23,369 nucleotides of DNA. Source: CAYVUM01 sp964454795 (GTDB lineage Bacteria > Pseudomonadota > Alphaproteobacteria > Rhodospirillales > Defluviicoccaceae). The stretch is from assembly GCA_964454795.1 (NCBI GenBank), contig CAYVUM010000056.1:1-23369 (forward strand). The letters run 5' to 3'. A model generated the notes under the pieces. The model did not search any database. It worked only from the letters and a program-made list of their open reading frames with translations, and was not told the DNA's origin. Below are positions 17,394-23,369 of the stretch, piece after piece; position 1 is the stretch's first letter; each line of letters begins with the position of its first letter. The translations under genes were made by a program, and so were the position numbers.

Positions 17394-17411
17394 GACAGAC
17401 CGATGTCTGTC
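17394..17411. terminator. Perfect 7-bp inverted repeat between the spermidine synthase gene and phoD
   Basis: GACAGAC (17394-17400), loop CGAT, GTCTGTC (17405-17411). It lies 70 bases past the stop of the minus-strand operon, where a terminator would be expected. However, the T-rich tract (GTTTTTGTGATTGTTTTG) lies on the + strand side, so termination of the minus-strand operon is not proven. An operator for phoD is another reading. Confidence 0.35.
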
Positions 17412-17480
17412 GTGTGGAGTTTTTGTGATTGTTTTGTTGCACGCCGGGGTCAGGTGGGCCTGCCAACGCAGACAGAATGG

Positions 17481-19037
17481 TCAGCGCGGCCATTGCCGCC
17501 AGCCATCCAGATAATAGGAAAGGATCCGCGGCCGGGCGAGGGTGCTGGCGGCGACGGCTTCGCCGGCTGTGGGCTCGCGCAGGTCCTTTTCGAAGACGAA
17601 CAGGGTCGGAAACAGCTCGGCGTCGAGGAAGCGGGTTGGAACCGCCAGCCGCCCGGCGGCCGCGGCAACGTCGAGCGGCCGTCGCGACGCCGCCACGAAC
17701 CCCCAGTCGCCGAACGAGGGGACCAGGGCGTGGTAGGGAGCGGTATGGTCGAACACGGCGGCGAGACTGGCGCGAACGCCCCAGAACGCCCGGCGGGCAT
17801 AAAACGGGCTGGTCGCCTGGGTGACGAAGACGCCGTCCGGCGCCAGGTTCGCGGCGATCTGGCGGTAGAACTCGATGGTGTAGAGCCGGGCGAGGGCATC
17901 GTTGTTGGGGTCCGGCAGATCAGCGATGATCACGTCCCAGAGGTTGGAGCGTTCGGCCAGGAGCGAGACTGCATCGCCGGCGATCACCCGGACCCGGCGG
18001 TCGCCCGTCAGGCTTTGGCCGTTGAGGGCGGTGAGGTGGGGATTGCTCTGGCCAAGCGCGAGCACGGCCGGGTCGAGATCGATCAGGGTGATCGATTCCA
18101 CGGTCGGATACTTGAGCAGCTCGCGCACGGCCAAGCCATCGCCGCCGCCGAGCACGAGCACCCGGCGCGGCGAGGAGGCGAGGGTCATCGGCACGTGAAC
18201 CAGCGCCTCGTGGTAGCGGTGCTCGTCGATCGACGAGAACTGCAGGTTGCCGTCAAGATAGAGCCTGAGGTCGTCGCGATGGCGGGTGAGCACCACCCAC
18301 TGATAGGGCGTGTGCTCGGCATGGAGAATCCGGGCGTCGTAGGCCTGCTGGGTCCAGGCGGCAAGCAGGGTCTCCGCGGCGATCAGCGCCGCCACCACCA
18401 CCCCGACGACGAGCAGGCTCGCTGCCCGCAGGGATCGGACGGCCGAAGCCCCGAGGCGACTGCGGAAACACCACAGCACCAGCAACGCAATGGTCATGTT
18501 GAGCAGGCCGAGCGCGAGACCGGCCCGGAAGGTACCGAGCACGGGCAGGAGCAGGAACGGAAACGCGATGGTCGCAAGCAGCGCGCCCAGGTAGTCGAGA
18601 CTGAGAACGTGGGCGATGCTGACCCGGAGCGTCGCGTACTCCTGGAGGATCCGGGTCAGAAACGGGATTTCCAGGCCGATCAGCAGGCCGACGGCGATGG
18701 TGACGACGGCGTAGATGACGTGGAAGCCGTCGCCGAGCATCCAGCCGAGGTAGAGGGCCGGCACGCTCGCCGCGCCGATCAGGCCGAGAGCGACCTCGGC
18801 GGCGACGAACGGGCGGAGCAGGTCGCCCTTGACGAATTTGGAGAGGAACGCGCCCGCGCCCATCGCCGCCATGTAGAGGCCGATGGTGATCGAGAACCAG
18901 GTGACGGTGTCGCCCTCGAAGCCCGCGACGGTGGTAGCGATCAGCAGTTCATAGACGATCGAGCACAGCCCGGCCACGAACACCGCATAGACGAGGGTGA
19001 CGATTTCGACGGAGCGTCGGCGGCCTGCCCGCCTCAT
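17481..19037 (-). CDS. Membrane-embedded spermidine synthase-like aminopropyltransferase
   Basis: 518 residues. The N-terminal half (about 10-225) has seven or so hydrophobic spans, including SIVYELLIATTVAGFEGDTV and GLYMAAMGAGAFLSKFV, the conserved start of membrane spermidine synthases. The C-terminal half is a class I methyltransferase-fold spermidine synthase: TPYQW (243-247), HRYHEALVHVP (273-283), VLGGGDG (295-301), acidic ribose-binding LIDLD (318-322), GDA with Asp355, and the catalytic-loop DLPDPNNDALARLY (373-386) with both aspartates. The key residues are present, so activity is likely, but whether the acceptor is putrescine is unknown. Start ATG 19037; the gene lies 75 bases after the Gly-rich peptide gene and ends the presumed operon. 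No AdoMet decarboxylase gene, source of the aminopropyl donor, is in the window. Confidence 0.93.
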   Translation of the reverse strand: MRRAGRRRSVEIVTLVYAVFVAGLCSIVYELLIATTVAGFEGDTVTWFSITIGLYMAAMGAGAFLSKFVKGDLLRPFVAAEVALGLIGAASVPALYLGWMLGDGFHVIYAVVTIAVGLLIGLEIPFLTRILQEYATLRVSIAHVLSLDYLGALLATIAFPFLLLPVLGTFRAGLALGLLNMTIALLVLWCFRSRLGASAVRSLRAASLLVVGVVVAALIAAETLLAAWTQQAYDARILHAEHTPYQWVVLTRHRDDLRLYLDGNLQFSSIDEHRYHEALVHVPMTLASSPRRVLVLGGGDGLAVRELLKYPTVESITLIDLDPAVLALGQSNPHLTALNGQSLTGDRRVRVIAGDAVSLLAERSNLWDVIIADLPDPNNDALARLYTIEFYRQIAANLAPDGVFVTQATSPFYARRAFWGVRASLAAVFDHTAPYHALVPSFGDWGFVAASRRPLDVAAAAGRLAVPTRFLDAELFPTLFVFEKDLREPTAGEAVAASTLARPRILSYYLDGWRQWPR

Positions 19038-19112
19038 CGCCAGCCCGTCAGCCCCCGCGGACCGGGAACCACGGGTATGCCGGGCCCGCGGATCGACGTC
19101 ACCAAGCGCAGG

Positions 19113-19376
19113 TTACTTTCCGCCGCCGAAACCGCCGCCAAAGCCGCCGCCGAAACCAGGGCCGCCGAGGCTGCCGCCCCGCGCGCTCGGGCCGCCGACC
19201 CGGCCCGTGCCGGCGCCGCGCGGGCCATAGAAAATCCGGGGAGCGCCGAGGTACAAGAACGACGGCCCCATCGAGGGGCTCGGATATCCGTAGCCGCGCG
19301 CCGACGGTCCGAACAGGTAGGCGTAAATGCCGCCGAGAACCACGATGGTTCCAACCAGCGCCAGCAACCCTTTCAT
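19113..19376 (-). CDS. Small Gly-rich single-span membrane protein (unrecognised)
   Basis: 87 residues. One hydrophobic span (MKGLLALVGTIVVLGGIYAYLFG, residues 1-23) anchors it. It is followed by an aromatic/Pro segment (GYGYPSPSMGPSFLYLG) and a C-terminal Gly-Phe repeat (GGPGFGGGFGGGFGGGK). I do not recognise a family. A GGAGG site (19385-19389) eight bases before ATG 19376 and placement four bases after the upstream stop indicate real, coupled expression. The open frame is bounded by genes of the same presumed operon. The Gly-Phe tail is encoded by near-repeats of CCGCCGAAA (read on the + strand), so its length may vary between strains. A structural or scaffold role at the membrane is possible, but this is inference. 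Confidence 0.72.
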   Translation of the reverse strand: MKGLLALVGTIVVLGGIYAYLFGPSARGYGYPSPSMGPSFLYLGAPRIFYGPRGAGTGRVGGPSARGGSLGGPGFGGGFGGGFGGGK

Positions 19377-19379
19377 GGG

Positions 19380-20027
19380 TCAGTCCTCCATCCGTCCCCA
19401 CGGGCCGACGCCGACGACCCGGCCCTGCCGTTCGGCGCGAAGCCGCCGGTTCAGCGACCGCCGATGCCGGGTATGGAGCACAAAGGCGATCGCCAGCGCG
19501 GTGAGGCCGGCGACCCAGAACAACACCGTGCTGCCGCCGCCGGCTGCCACGGCCAGTCCGACCCGCTCGTCGACGCCCGGCGATCCGGGCTCACCGACCA
19601 CCCGGAAGTAGTACCGACCAGGCTCGTCCAGGACGACGCTGCCGCTGTAGCGGGTCACGTTCTCGCTCCACGCACCGTCTTGGTCGACCCCGGAGTCCCG
19701 CCAGACCTCATCACCCAGCGACAGCAGCCGGGTTTTGTCCTCGTCAAGGATCTCCACCTCCACGTAGGCCCAGCTTCGCTGCGGCAGGGGTTTGGACACC
19801 CGGATATCGAGGACCGTGTCCGCCTCACGAACGCTCACCGGGCCGACGGTCTCGTTGAACCGCACCGTCTGGTATCCATCCCCGGCCGCTCCGGCGGCGG
19901 GAATGAGCGGTTCTCCGCCGCCGCCGTAGACCAGCGCGGTGAGCAGCGCCAGGATCCCGAAAGCCGCATAGACCAGGGCGAGATGACCGAGATGGACCTG
20001 CGGCCCGGAGCGTTCACGGCGGGTCAT
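19380..20027 (-). CDS. Unrecognised two-TM protein with extracytoplasmic domain
   Basis: 215 residues. Topology by eye: a short basic N-terminus, TM1 at about 15-35 (LALVYAAFGILALLTALVYG), a mostly polar domain at 40-164, TM2 at about 166-185 (STVLFWVAGLTALAIAFVL), then a strongly basic cytoplasmic tail (HTRHRRSLNRRLRAER). The middle domain looks beta-rich, with alternating hydrophobic strands such as SWAYVEVEILDED, YSGSVVLDEPGRYYFRVV. It ends in a jelly-roll or Ig-like pattern (GRYYFRV), which suggests a binding module. I cannot assign a family. It lies 10 bases after the DUF350 stop and four bases before the Gly-rich gene, so it belongs to the same transcript. Confidence 0.8.
   Translation of the reverse strand: MTRRERSGPQVHLGHLALVYAAFGILALLTALVYGGGGEPLIPAAGAAGDGYQTVRFNETVGPVSVREADTVLDIRVSKPLPQRSWAYVEVEILDEDKTRLLSLGDEVWRDSGVDQDGAWSENVTRYSGSVVLDEPGRYYFRVVGEPGSPGVDERVGLAVAAGGGSTVLFWVAGLTALAIAFVLHTRHRRSLNRRLRAERQGRVVGVGPWGRMED
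19385..19389 (-). promoter_or_regulatory. Ribosome-binding site of the small Gly-rich gene
   Basis: GGAGG on the minus strand, inside the last codons of the upstream gene and eight bases before ATG 19376. It supports the reality of this short gene. Confidence 0.6.
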
Positions 20028-20037
20028 GGCCTCAAGG

Positions 20038-20892
20038 CTAGATCAGCGCCGCGATGACAATGGCGAAGGCGATCGCAACGGCCATTTCAACGAAGCCGGC
20101 AGCGAGGTTGCGATCCTCGACGATCTCCCGGTTGAGGTCGTCGCCGATGATGATCAGCCTGTCCATCAGATAGCGGAGAACGAGCAGCACCGCGGTGCCG
20201 AGGACCGCCACCTGCACGAACCACAGCAGCCCCTCGCTCCAGCCGACGAAGTTACCGCCGACGGCATCGGCCATGATCACCCCAACTGCGATCAGCGTGC
20301 CGCCGAAGCCGATCCCCGCCGCGACATTGCCCTTGCGAATTTCCTCCTGCAGGTCGTACGGGGTGACCCGGTCGTAAACCCAGGCGAAGGCGAACAGCGC
20401 CGCCTGCCCCAGTACGAAGAACACCACGGACGAGAGCACGCCACCCCCCTGCCCGCTGACCGCGGCGGCGGCGACAAGGCCGGTGGCAACGTAGACCCCG
20501 GCGCGCACCGCGCCGACTCCGCAGTTCCTGTTCTCGACGATCTCGCTCAGTGCAGCGACCCGCCGGAAGGTGAGGTTGTCGAGAATGATCCGGGCCGTGT
20601 TCAGGAACAGCACGCCGAGCAGAGCATAGCCGGCGACGGCTCCCAGATCGTAGAGCAGCCCCCGGGACGGACCGGTCAGGGCACCCACGAAGATGATCGC
20701 CGTGGCCAGGAAATAGCCACCCACCGACAGACCGATCGCCAGATTATCGCGGACGACCAGCTCGGTGGTCAGCTTGTAGGGCGTGACCAGGTCGAGGACC
20801 AGCTTGGCGATCAGAAAGATCGCGGCATAGAGAATGACGTAGGCCAGGACCGTCCCGGCGCCGACGAGCCAGGTCATCACCTCCGGGCTCAT
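20038..20892 (-). CDS. Tandem DUF350 membrane protein (YjfL-like)
   Basis: 284 residues, about eight membrane spans, built from two DUF350 units. LVTPYKL (35-41) repeats as RVTPYDL (175-181), and EIVENRNCGVG (117-127) repeats as EIVEDRNLAAG (256-266), an offset of about 140 residues in both cases. E. coli YjfL has one DUF350 unit, so this is a duplicated form. DUF350 proteins of unknown activity are recurrent partners of PspA-like and polyamine-related genes. The start ATG 20892 overlaps the DUF4178 stop by ATGA, so the two are translationally coupled. The repeated (V/I)E-(N/D)RN and RDN/KGN loops, probably cytoplasmic, are the best candidates for function. Confidence 0.9.
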   Translation of the reverse strand: MSPEVMTWLVGAGTVLAYVILYAAIFLIAKLVLDLVTPYKLTTELVVRDNLAIGLSVGGYFLATAIIFVGALTGPSRGLLYDLGAVAGYALLGVLFLNTARIILDNLTFRRVAALSEIVENRNCGVGAVRAGVYVATGLVAAAAVSGQGGGVLSSVVFFVLGQAALFAFAWVYDRVTPYDLQEEIRKGNVAAGIGFGGTLIAVGVIMADAVGGNFVGWSEGLLWFVQVAVLGTAVLLVLRYLMDRLIIIGDDLNREIVEDRNLAAGFVEMAVAIAFAIVIAALI

Positions 20893-21539
20893 TGTTCACC
20901 CGTATTGGCATAGACGGTGATCTGGTGCGGCTCGATCCGTTTCGAGACGTGCACCTCGACTTCCCTGGACCCCCAGCGCTCCACAGAAATCAGGCTGACG
21001 CCGTCGCTGCCGGCGAATTCCCAGTAATAGAAGCGATGCGGCCGCAGCCGGTCGCCGTCCTTGAAGAAAATGGCTTCCCCGGACTCGGTGTAGGTGTAGG
21101 TCATGCCCTCAAAGACGACTTCTCCGGCTTCGTCATTATCGAAGGCCTCGAGCTGATCGGCCGTCACCCCGAGTTCGGCCAGGGTCAGCCGCCGCAGGCT
21201 CGCCGAGACTTCGGTTTCGTCGTCCTCCTCCACCGTCAGCCAGACCTTGCCGAGCTCGCTTTCGCCTTCCAGTTCAAACCATTCCCAGCCGTCTTCGCTG
21301 TAGAGATGGCGGGCGAGGATCCGCACGTCGATGTCGGCCATACCCTCGCCGAAGTGACGCAGTGCGAGGACCCCGCCGGGACCCACGTGCTCGATCCGCA
21401 GTTCCTCGGGAACCCGGTCGGCGCGGCGCCGCGGCTCGACCGGGGCCTCATCCCCCGCCTCGCGGCGCGAGCGGCTGATCACATAGGCCGCCACGGCCGC
21501 CACCCCGACGAGCACGACAATGATCAGGAGTTCCTGCAC
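20889..21539 (-). CDS. Membrane-anchored DUF4178 protein
   Basis: 216 residues. One N-terminal span (about 3-21, ELLIIVVLVGVAAVAAYVI), then an Arg/Glu linker and a soluble, probably cytoplasmic, acidic domain (about 45-210). This domain carries the DUF4178 pattern: EDGWEWFELEGES, VWLTVEEDDETEVSASL, and YWEFAGSDGVSLISVERWGSREVEVHVSK near the end. Function is unknown; the domain travels with PspA, DUF350 and spermidine synthase genes in other bacteria, which matches this setting. The start is GTG 21539, chosen because AGGAGGG (21545-21551 on the minus strand) sits five bases before it. It lies 142 bases after pspA and overlaps the DUF350 gene by four. Confidence 0.85.
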   Translation of the reverse strand: MQELLIIVVLVGVAAVAAYVISRSRREAGDEAPVEPRRRADRVPEELRIEHVGPGGVLALRHFGEGMADIDVRILARHLYSEDGWEWFELEGESELGKVWLTVEEDDETEVSASLRRLTLAELGVTADQLEAFDNDEAGEVVFEGMTYTYTESGEAIFFKDGDRLRPHRFYYWEFAGSDGVSLISVERWGSREVEVHVSKRIEPHQITVYANTGEQ

Positions 21540-21544
21540 GACAG

Positions 21545-21551
21545 CCCTCCT
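21545..21551 (-). promoter_or_regulatory. Strong Shine-Dalgarno before the GTG start of the DUF4178 gene
   Basis: AGGAGGG on the minus strand, five bases upstream of GTG 21539; it is the strongest such site in the operon and decides the start. Confidence 0.65.
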
Positions 21552-21681
21552 CTCTGCAGCGTGTCGGCGGTCGGGGGGCCGACGGCGGCCCCGGCGGCAC
21601 GGGCCGCCCGGCTGCGACCCGGCCCCCGGTCCCGGACGCTCACCGCCACCACCGTCGGCATCGCCGCCGCGGGTCCGGGCC

Positions 21682-22455
21682 TCATCGGGTCCGGCTCACA
21701 TCTCCGGACGGGCTGACCGGCGCGGTGAGGGCCTCGCCCTTGGGCGCTGCCGCCATTCGCGCCTTAAGGGCTTCGAGCGCCGCCGAAGCCGATGCCGGCT
21801 GCGTGCCGGCCGTCGAGGTCAGCGCGGCGTCGATTTCGGAATCGATGCTGCGGCCGGTATCAGCAATGTCCCCGTAGGCCTGGGCGAGGGCCTCTTCTTC
21901 GTGAACCTTGTCGCGCATCCGCTCGAGCATGGAGATGGTCCCTGAGGAATCGACCCGGGCCAGTTGCTCGTTGAGCTTGCGGGTTGCCTTGCCCACCTGG
22001 GCACGCGCCTTCAGGGTCGAGAGTTCGTTTTCGTACTTGCCGATCTGCGACTTGAGGTTGTTGATGTTGGTCTCGAGCTTGCCTGTCATCTGGTCGAAGT
22101 GATCGACCTCCTTGGACAGTTCGGACGCGCGCTTGATCGCCTGGTCGCGAAGATTGAGGGCCTCGGTGGCCAGGCGGTCGGCCTCGCCGGCGTCGATCTG
22201 GCCGCTCTGGGCGCGCTGGACCAGGCTCATCGCCTTCTGCTCATAATCGGCGGCGATTTCACGCTGCCGCTGGTACTCGCGCTTGGCGCGGATCCCCTGG
22301 GCCTTGACCTGAGCCAGCCCGCGGAGGCTGTCCTGAAGGTCGCCGCGCAGGTCACGCACCCCCTGCTCGGCCATCTTGATCGGGTCCTCGACGGAGTCGA
22401 GAGCGGCATTCGCCTCGGCCGAGGCGATGGTGAACAGACGTTTGAAGAAGCTCAT
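21682..22455 (-). CDS. PspA/IM30 family protein (YjfJ-like)
   Basis: 257 residues, nearly all coiled-coil helix. The N-terminus MSFFKRLFTIASAEANAALD is the amphipathic membrane-binding helix of PspA/Vipp1 proteins. EDPIKMAEQGVRDLRGDLQDS is the conserved alpha1-alpha2 hairpin. Long Gln/Glu/Lys-rich helices run to about residue 205 (QMTGKLETNINNLK, STLKARAQVGKATRKLNEQL). A Pro/Ala/Ser-rich tail (215-257) makes it longer than E. coli PspA (222) and is probably disordered. The family forms ESCRT-III-like rods and rings that protect stressed inner membranes. None of pspF, pspB or pspC is nearby, so control differs from the E. coli psp system. It follows the DUF2170 gene by 58 bases; GGGAGA lies eight bases before ATG 22455. 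Confidence 0.94.
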   Translation of the reverse strand: MSFFKRLFTIASAEANAALDSVEDPIKMAEQGVRDLRGDLQDSLRGLAQVKAQGIRAKREYQRQREIAADYEQKAMSLVQRAQSGQIDAGEADRLATEALNLRDQAIKRASELSKEVDHFDQMTGKLETNINNLKSQIGKYENELSTLKARAQVGKATRKLNEQLARVDSSGTISMLERMRDKVHEEEALAQAYGDIADTGRSIDSEIDAALTSTAGTQPASASAALEALKARMAAAPKGEALTAPVSPSGDVSRTR

Positions 22456-22513
22456 CGATGGCGTCTCCCGGTTGACATGGCGGCCCGCTGGCGCCCGGCG
22501 CGGGTGACGGCCT

Positions 22514-22924
22514 TTACGGCCGCTCCGATCCCCGGGCGAATGCGATCAGCTCGCCGGCGTAGGAGGCGAGCGCCAGCGCCAGCGCGTTGATTGTGGCGTC
22601 CAGTTCGTTGAAATCGAGGGATGCGAGCTGGAGGGTGTCCCTGAACAGCACCCGCCGGCCCTCGGCATCGAGAGCAAAAGCGCCGTGAACCAGCTCGCGG
22701 TTGATCTGCAGCAGCCGCTTGAACACATCGGCGCGGTCTTCCGCCACTTCGAAGATCACCTGCTCAATGACCACGATTTCGTCTTCGCAGTCGACCACCA
22801 GGTTGACGATACCTCGGCTTTCGTCCGCAACAACGAACAGTGTTTCGGCGGGATTTTCCTCGACGACCGTCACGTCGAGCTGATCCAGGTAGTCCCGGAC
22901 CTTGGCAAAGTGTTCCTGCGACAT
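22514..22924 (-). CDS. DUF2170 protein (YjfI-like)
   Basis: 136 residues, acidic and soluble. The pattern resembles E. coli YjfI: VVEENPAETLFVVADESRGIV near the start, DCEDEIVVIEQVIFEV, LLQINRELVHGAFALD in the middle, and LFRDTLQLASLDFNELDATI ahead of a helical end. The fold resembles small two-layer chaperone-like proteins (type III secretion chaperone or YbjN-like), but that is inference from the pattern. It is the first gene of the minus-strand operon, directly before the PspA-like gene, the same order as yjfI-yjfJ in E. coli. Its own ribosome-binding site (AAAAGG just before ATG 22924) is poorly spaced. Confidence 0.88.
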   Translation of the reverse strand: MSQEHFAKVRDYLDQLDVTVVEENPAETLFVVADESRGIVNLVVDCEDEIVVIEQVIFEVAEDRADVFKRLLQINRELVHGAFALDAEGRRVLFRDTLQLASLDFNELDATINALALALASYAGELIAFARGSERP

Positions 22925-23010
22925 GGCCTTTTCGTCGGATCGGCGGCCCGGGAACCGCGGTTAAGCGATCCTCGGGCACGCGGCTGAAGCGGTGCCGGGT
23001 GGCGGGTTCT

Positions 23011-23045
23011 CATCCGGTGGCCGGGCGGTCCCCCCGGATGCCCGG
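23011..23045. repeat. Two overlapping inverted repeats in the operon leader
   Basis: CATCCGG (23011-23017) pairs with CCGGATG (23034-23040), while CCGGGC (23021-23026) pairs with GCCCGG (23040-23045). The two pairings are mutually exclusive, which could form alternative RNA structures in the 5' leader of the DUF2170 transcript, or be chance in GC-rich DNA. Confidence 0.3.
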
Positions 23046-23176
23046 CATCCTAGCGGCAACCGGCGCCCGATCCAACCTTTCCGAAATCGGGGACGACTGC
23101 ACCCGGCGGCCTTTCCCGGCGGCGGAACCGGGCCAGCGCCGGAAGCCCGGCGCATAAAATCTTGTGCGCAACCTAT

Positions 23177-23191
23177 CGTTCTAAAAGAACG
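23177..23191. promoter_or_regulatory. Perfect inverted repeat, candidate operator
   Basis: CGTTCT (23177-23182), AAA, AGAACG (23186-23191). It lies directly downstream of the candidate -10 box on the minus strand, where a repressor would block initiation. It does not fit the direct-repeat GTTC-N7-GTTC of alphaproteobacterial LexA. Confidence 0.4.
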
Positions 23192-23193
23192 CA

Positions 23194-23221
23194 AAGATAA
23201 AAATGATGATACAAATAACAA
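23194..23221 (-). promoter_or_regulatory. Candidate sigma-70-type promoter of the minus-strand operon
   Basis: On the minus strand TTGTTA (23216-23221), a 16-base spacer and TATCTT (23194-23199), each matching four of six consensus bases. It is the only AT-rich stretch upstream of the operon and points toward it. Transcription would start near 23187, leaving a leader of about 260 bases. Confidence 0.4.
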
Positions 23222-23331
23222 ATGTGCTCGCAATCGGCCGATTGTCCGGATGTTCCATTTATCATGCTTCTCGCCAAAAAATCCGAGCTGGCAGCGCCTT
23301 GCGGTTCGCTGGTCCGCTCGACTTGTTCCTA

Positions 23332-23368
23332 GTGGTTCGATGCTGACGCGTCAGCTGAATCGAACCAC
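23332..23368. repeat. Composite palindrome at the window edge
   Basis: Arms GTGGTTCGAT (23332-23341) and ATCGAACCAC (23359-23368) are perfect 10-bp inverted repeats. They flank the perfect 14-bp palindrome GCTGACGCGTCAGC (23342-23355) plus TGA. It could be a terminator stem of a gene beyond the edge, a binding site or a mobile-element end; the window stops one base later. Confidence 0.7.
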
Positions 23369-23369
23369 A

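Larger units (their letters stand above)
22925..23369 (-). other. 445-bp upstream region of the PspA/polyamine operon, no gene seen
   Basis: Nearest the operon it is GC-rich with overlapping inverted repeats at 23011-23045. Bases 23150-23230 are strikingly AT-rich and hold a candidate promoter and a perfect hairpin. The last 38 bases hold a composite palindrome. Short open frames here show no family pattern. Confidence 0.6.

Noticed and set aside
17266..17480. PhoB box upstream of phoD
   Set aside because: CTGTC-like pieces come from the inverted repeat at 17394-17411 and do not form the 11-bp spaced direct repeats of a Pho box.
17280..20057. 925-codon + strand frame opposite the spermidine synthase and neighbouring genes
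   Set aside because: Low-complexity Arg/Gly/Asp/His composition, no recognisable domain, and all - strand genes beneath it have good starts, ribosome-binding sites or families.
23177..23191. LexA box
   Set aside because: Alphaproteobacterial LexA uses the direct repeat GTTC-N7-GTTC; this is an inverted repeat with a 3-base spacer.
22961..23233. 90-codon - strand frame upstream of the DUF2170 gene
   Set aside because: It starts inside the candidate promoter island, ends in Pro/Gly/Arg-rich filler, and has no ribosome-binding site or family pattern.
23332..23369. tRNA-like T-loop (GGTTCGAT) at the right edge
   Set aside because: The GGTTCGA match is one arm of a palindrome; no acceptor, D or anticodon stem can be drawn.
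22925..23369. Sigma-54 (PspF-type) promoter before the PspA-like operon
   Set aside because: I could not find a GG-N10-GC element with the surrounding consensus on the - strand, and no pspF gene is present.

Overview
This is a GC-rich (roughly 70%) chromosomal segment, most likely from an alphaproteobacterium of the Rhodospirillales type. The reasons are an fdxA-carD pair behind an S4-type RNA-binding gene tail, an aerobic (CobN-type) cobalamin pathway, and the codon bias. The species cannot be named from the sequence alone. No rRNA, tRNA, CRISPR array, integrase or transposase was seen.

Left part (1-3443, + strand). The 3' tail of an S4-domain RNA-binding protein is followed by a TerB-like protein, the seven-iron ferredoxin FdxA and the CarD-type transcription regulator. 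Next come a PPP-phosphatase-like protein that has lost essentially all metal-ligand motifs (a probable pseudophosphatase) and a YpsA/molybdenum-carrier-like protein. A 422-bp gap before carD probably holds its promoter.

Middle part (3465-14446), a cobalamin late-assembly locus. cobT lies on the - strand. Divergent from it runs a tight + strand operon: cobS (cobV), cobC-like phosphatase, cobP (cobU), cobW, cobN, cobO, a SYLF-domain envelope protein, and cobQ. Several junctions are 4-bp ATGA overlaps. Together the genes cover cobalt insertion (CobN, with CobW as likely metal chaperone), adenosylation (CobO), amidation (CobQ) and nucleotide-loop assembly (CobP, CobT, CobS, CobC). The corrin-ring genes, the CobS/CobT chelatase partners and cobalt transport lie elsewhere. 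I found no cobalamin riboswitch. The SYLF gene is an outsider in this operon.

Right part (14424-17265, - strand): a pirin that overlaps the end of cobQ, and a Tat-exported PhoD-type alkaline phosphatase.

Far right (17481-22924, - strand): seven consecutive genes that look like one operon. In transcription order they are DUF2170 (YjfI-like), a PspA/IM30 protein (YjfJ-like), a membrane-anchored DUF4178 protein, a duplicated DUF350 membrane protein (YjfL-like), an unrecognised two-TM protein with an extracytoplasmic domain, a tiny Gly-rich membrane peptide, and a membrane-embedded spermidine synthase. This is the most interesting system in the window: a PspA-type membrane-stress module wired to a polyamine-type aminopropyltransferase at the membrane. 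An AT-rich island at 23150-23230 supplies a plausible promoter with a perfect inverted repeat at the expected start site. The window ends in a 37-bp composite palindrome.
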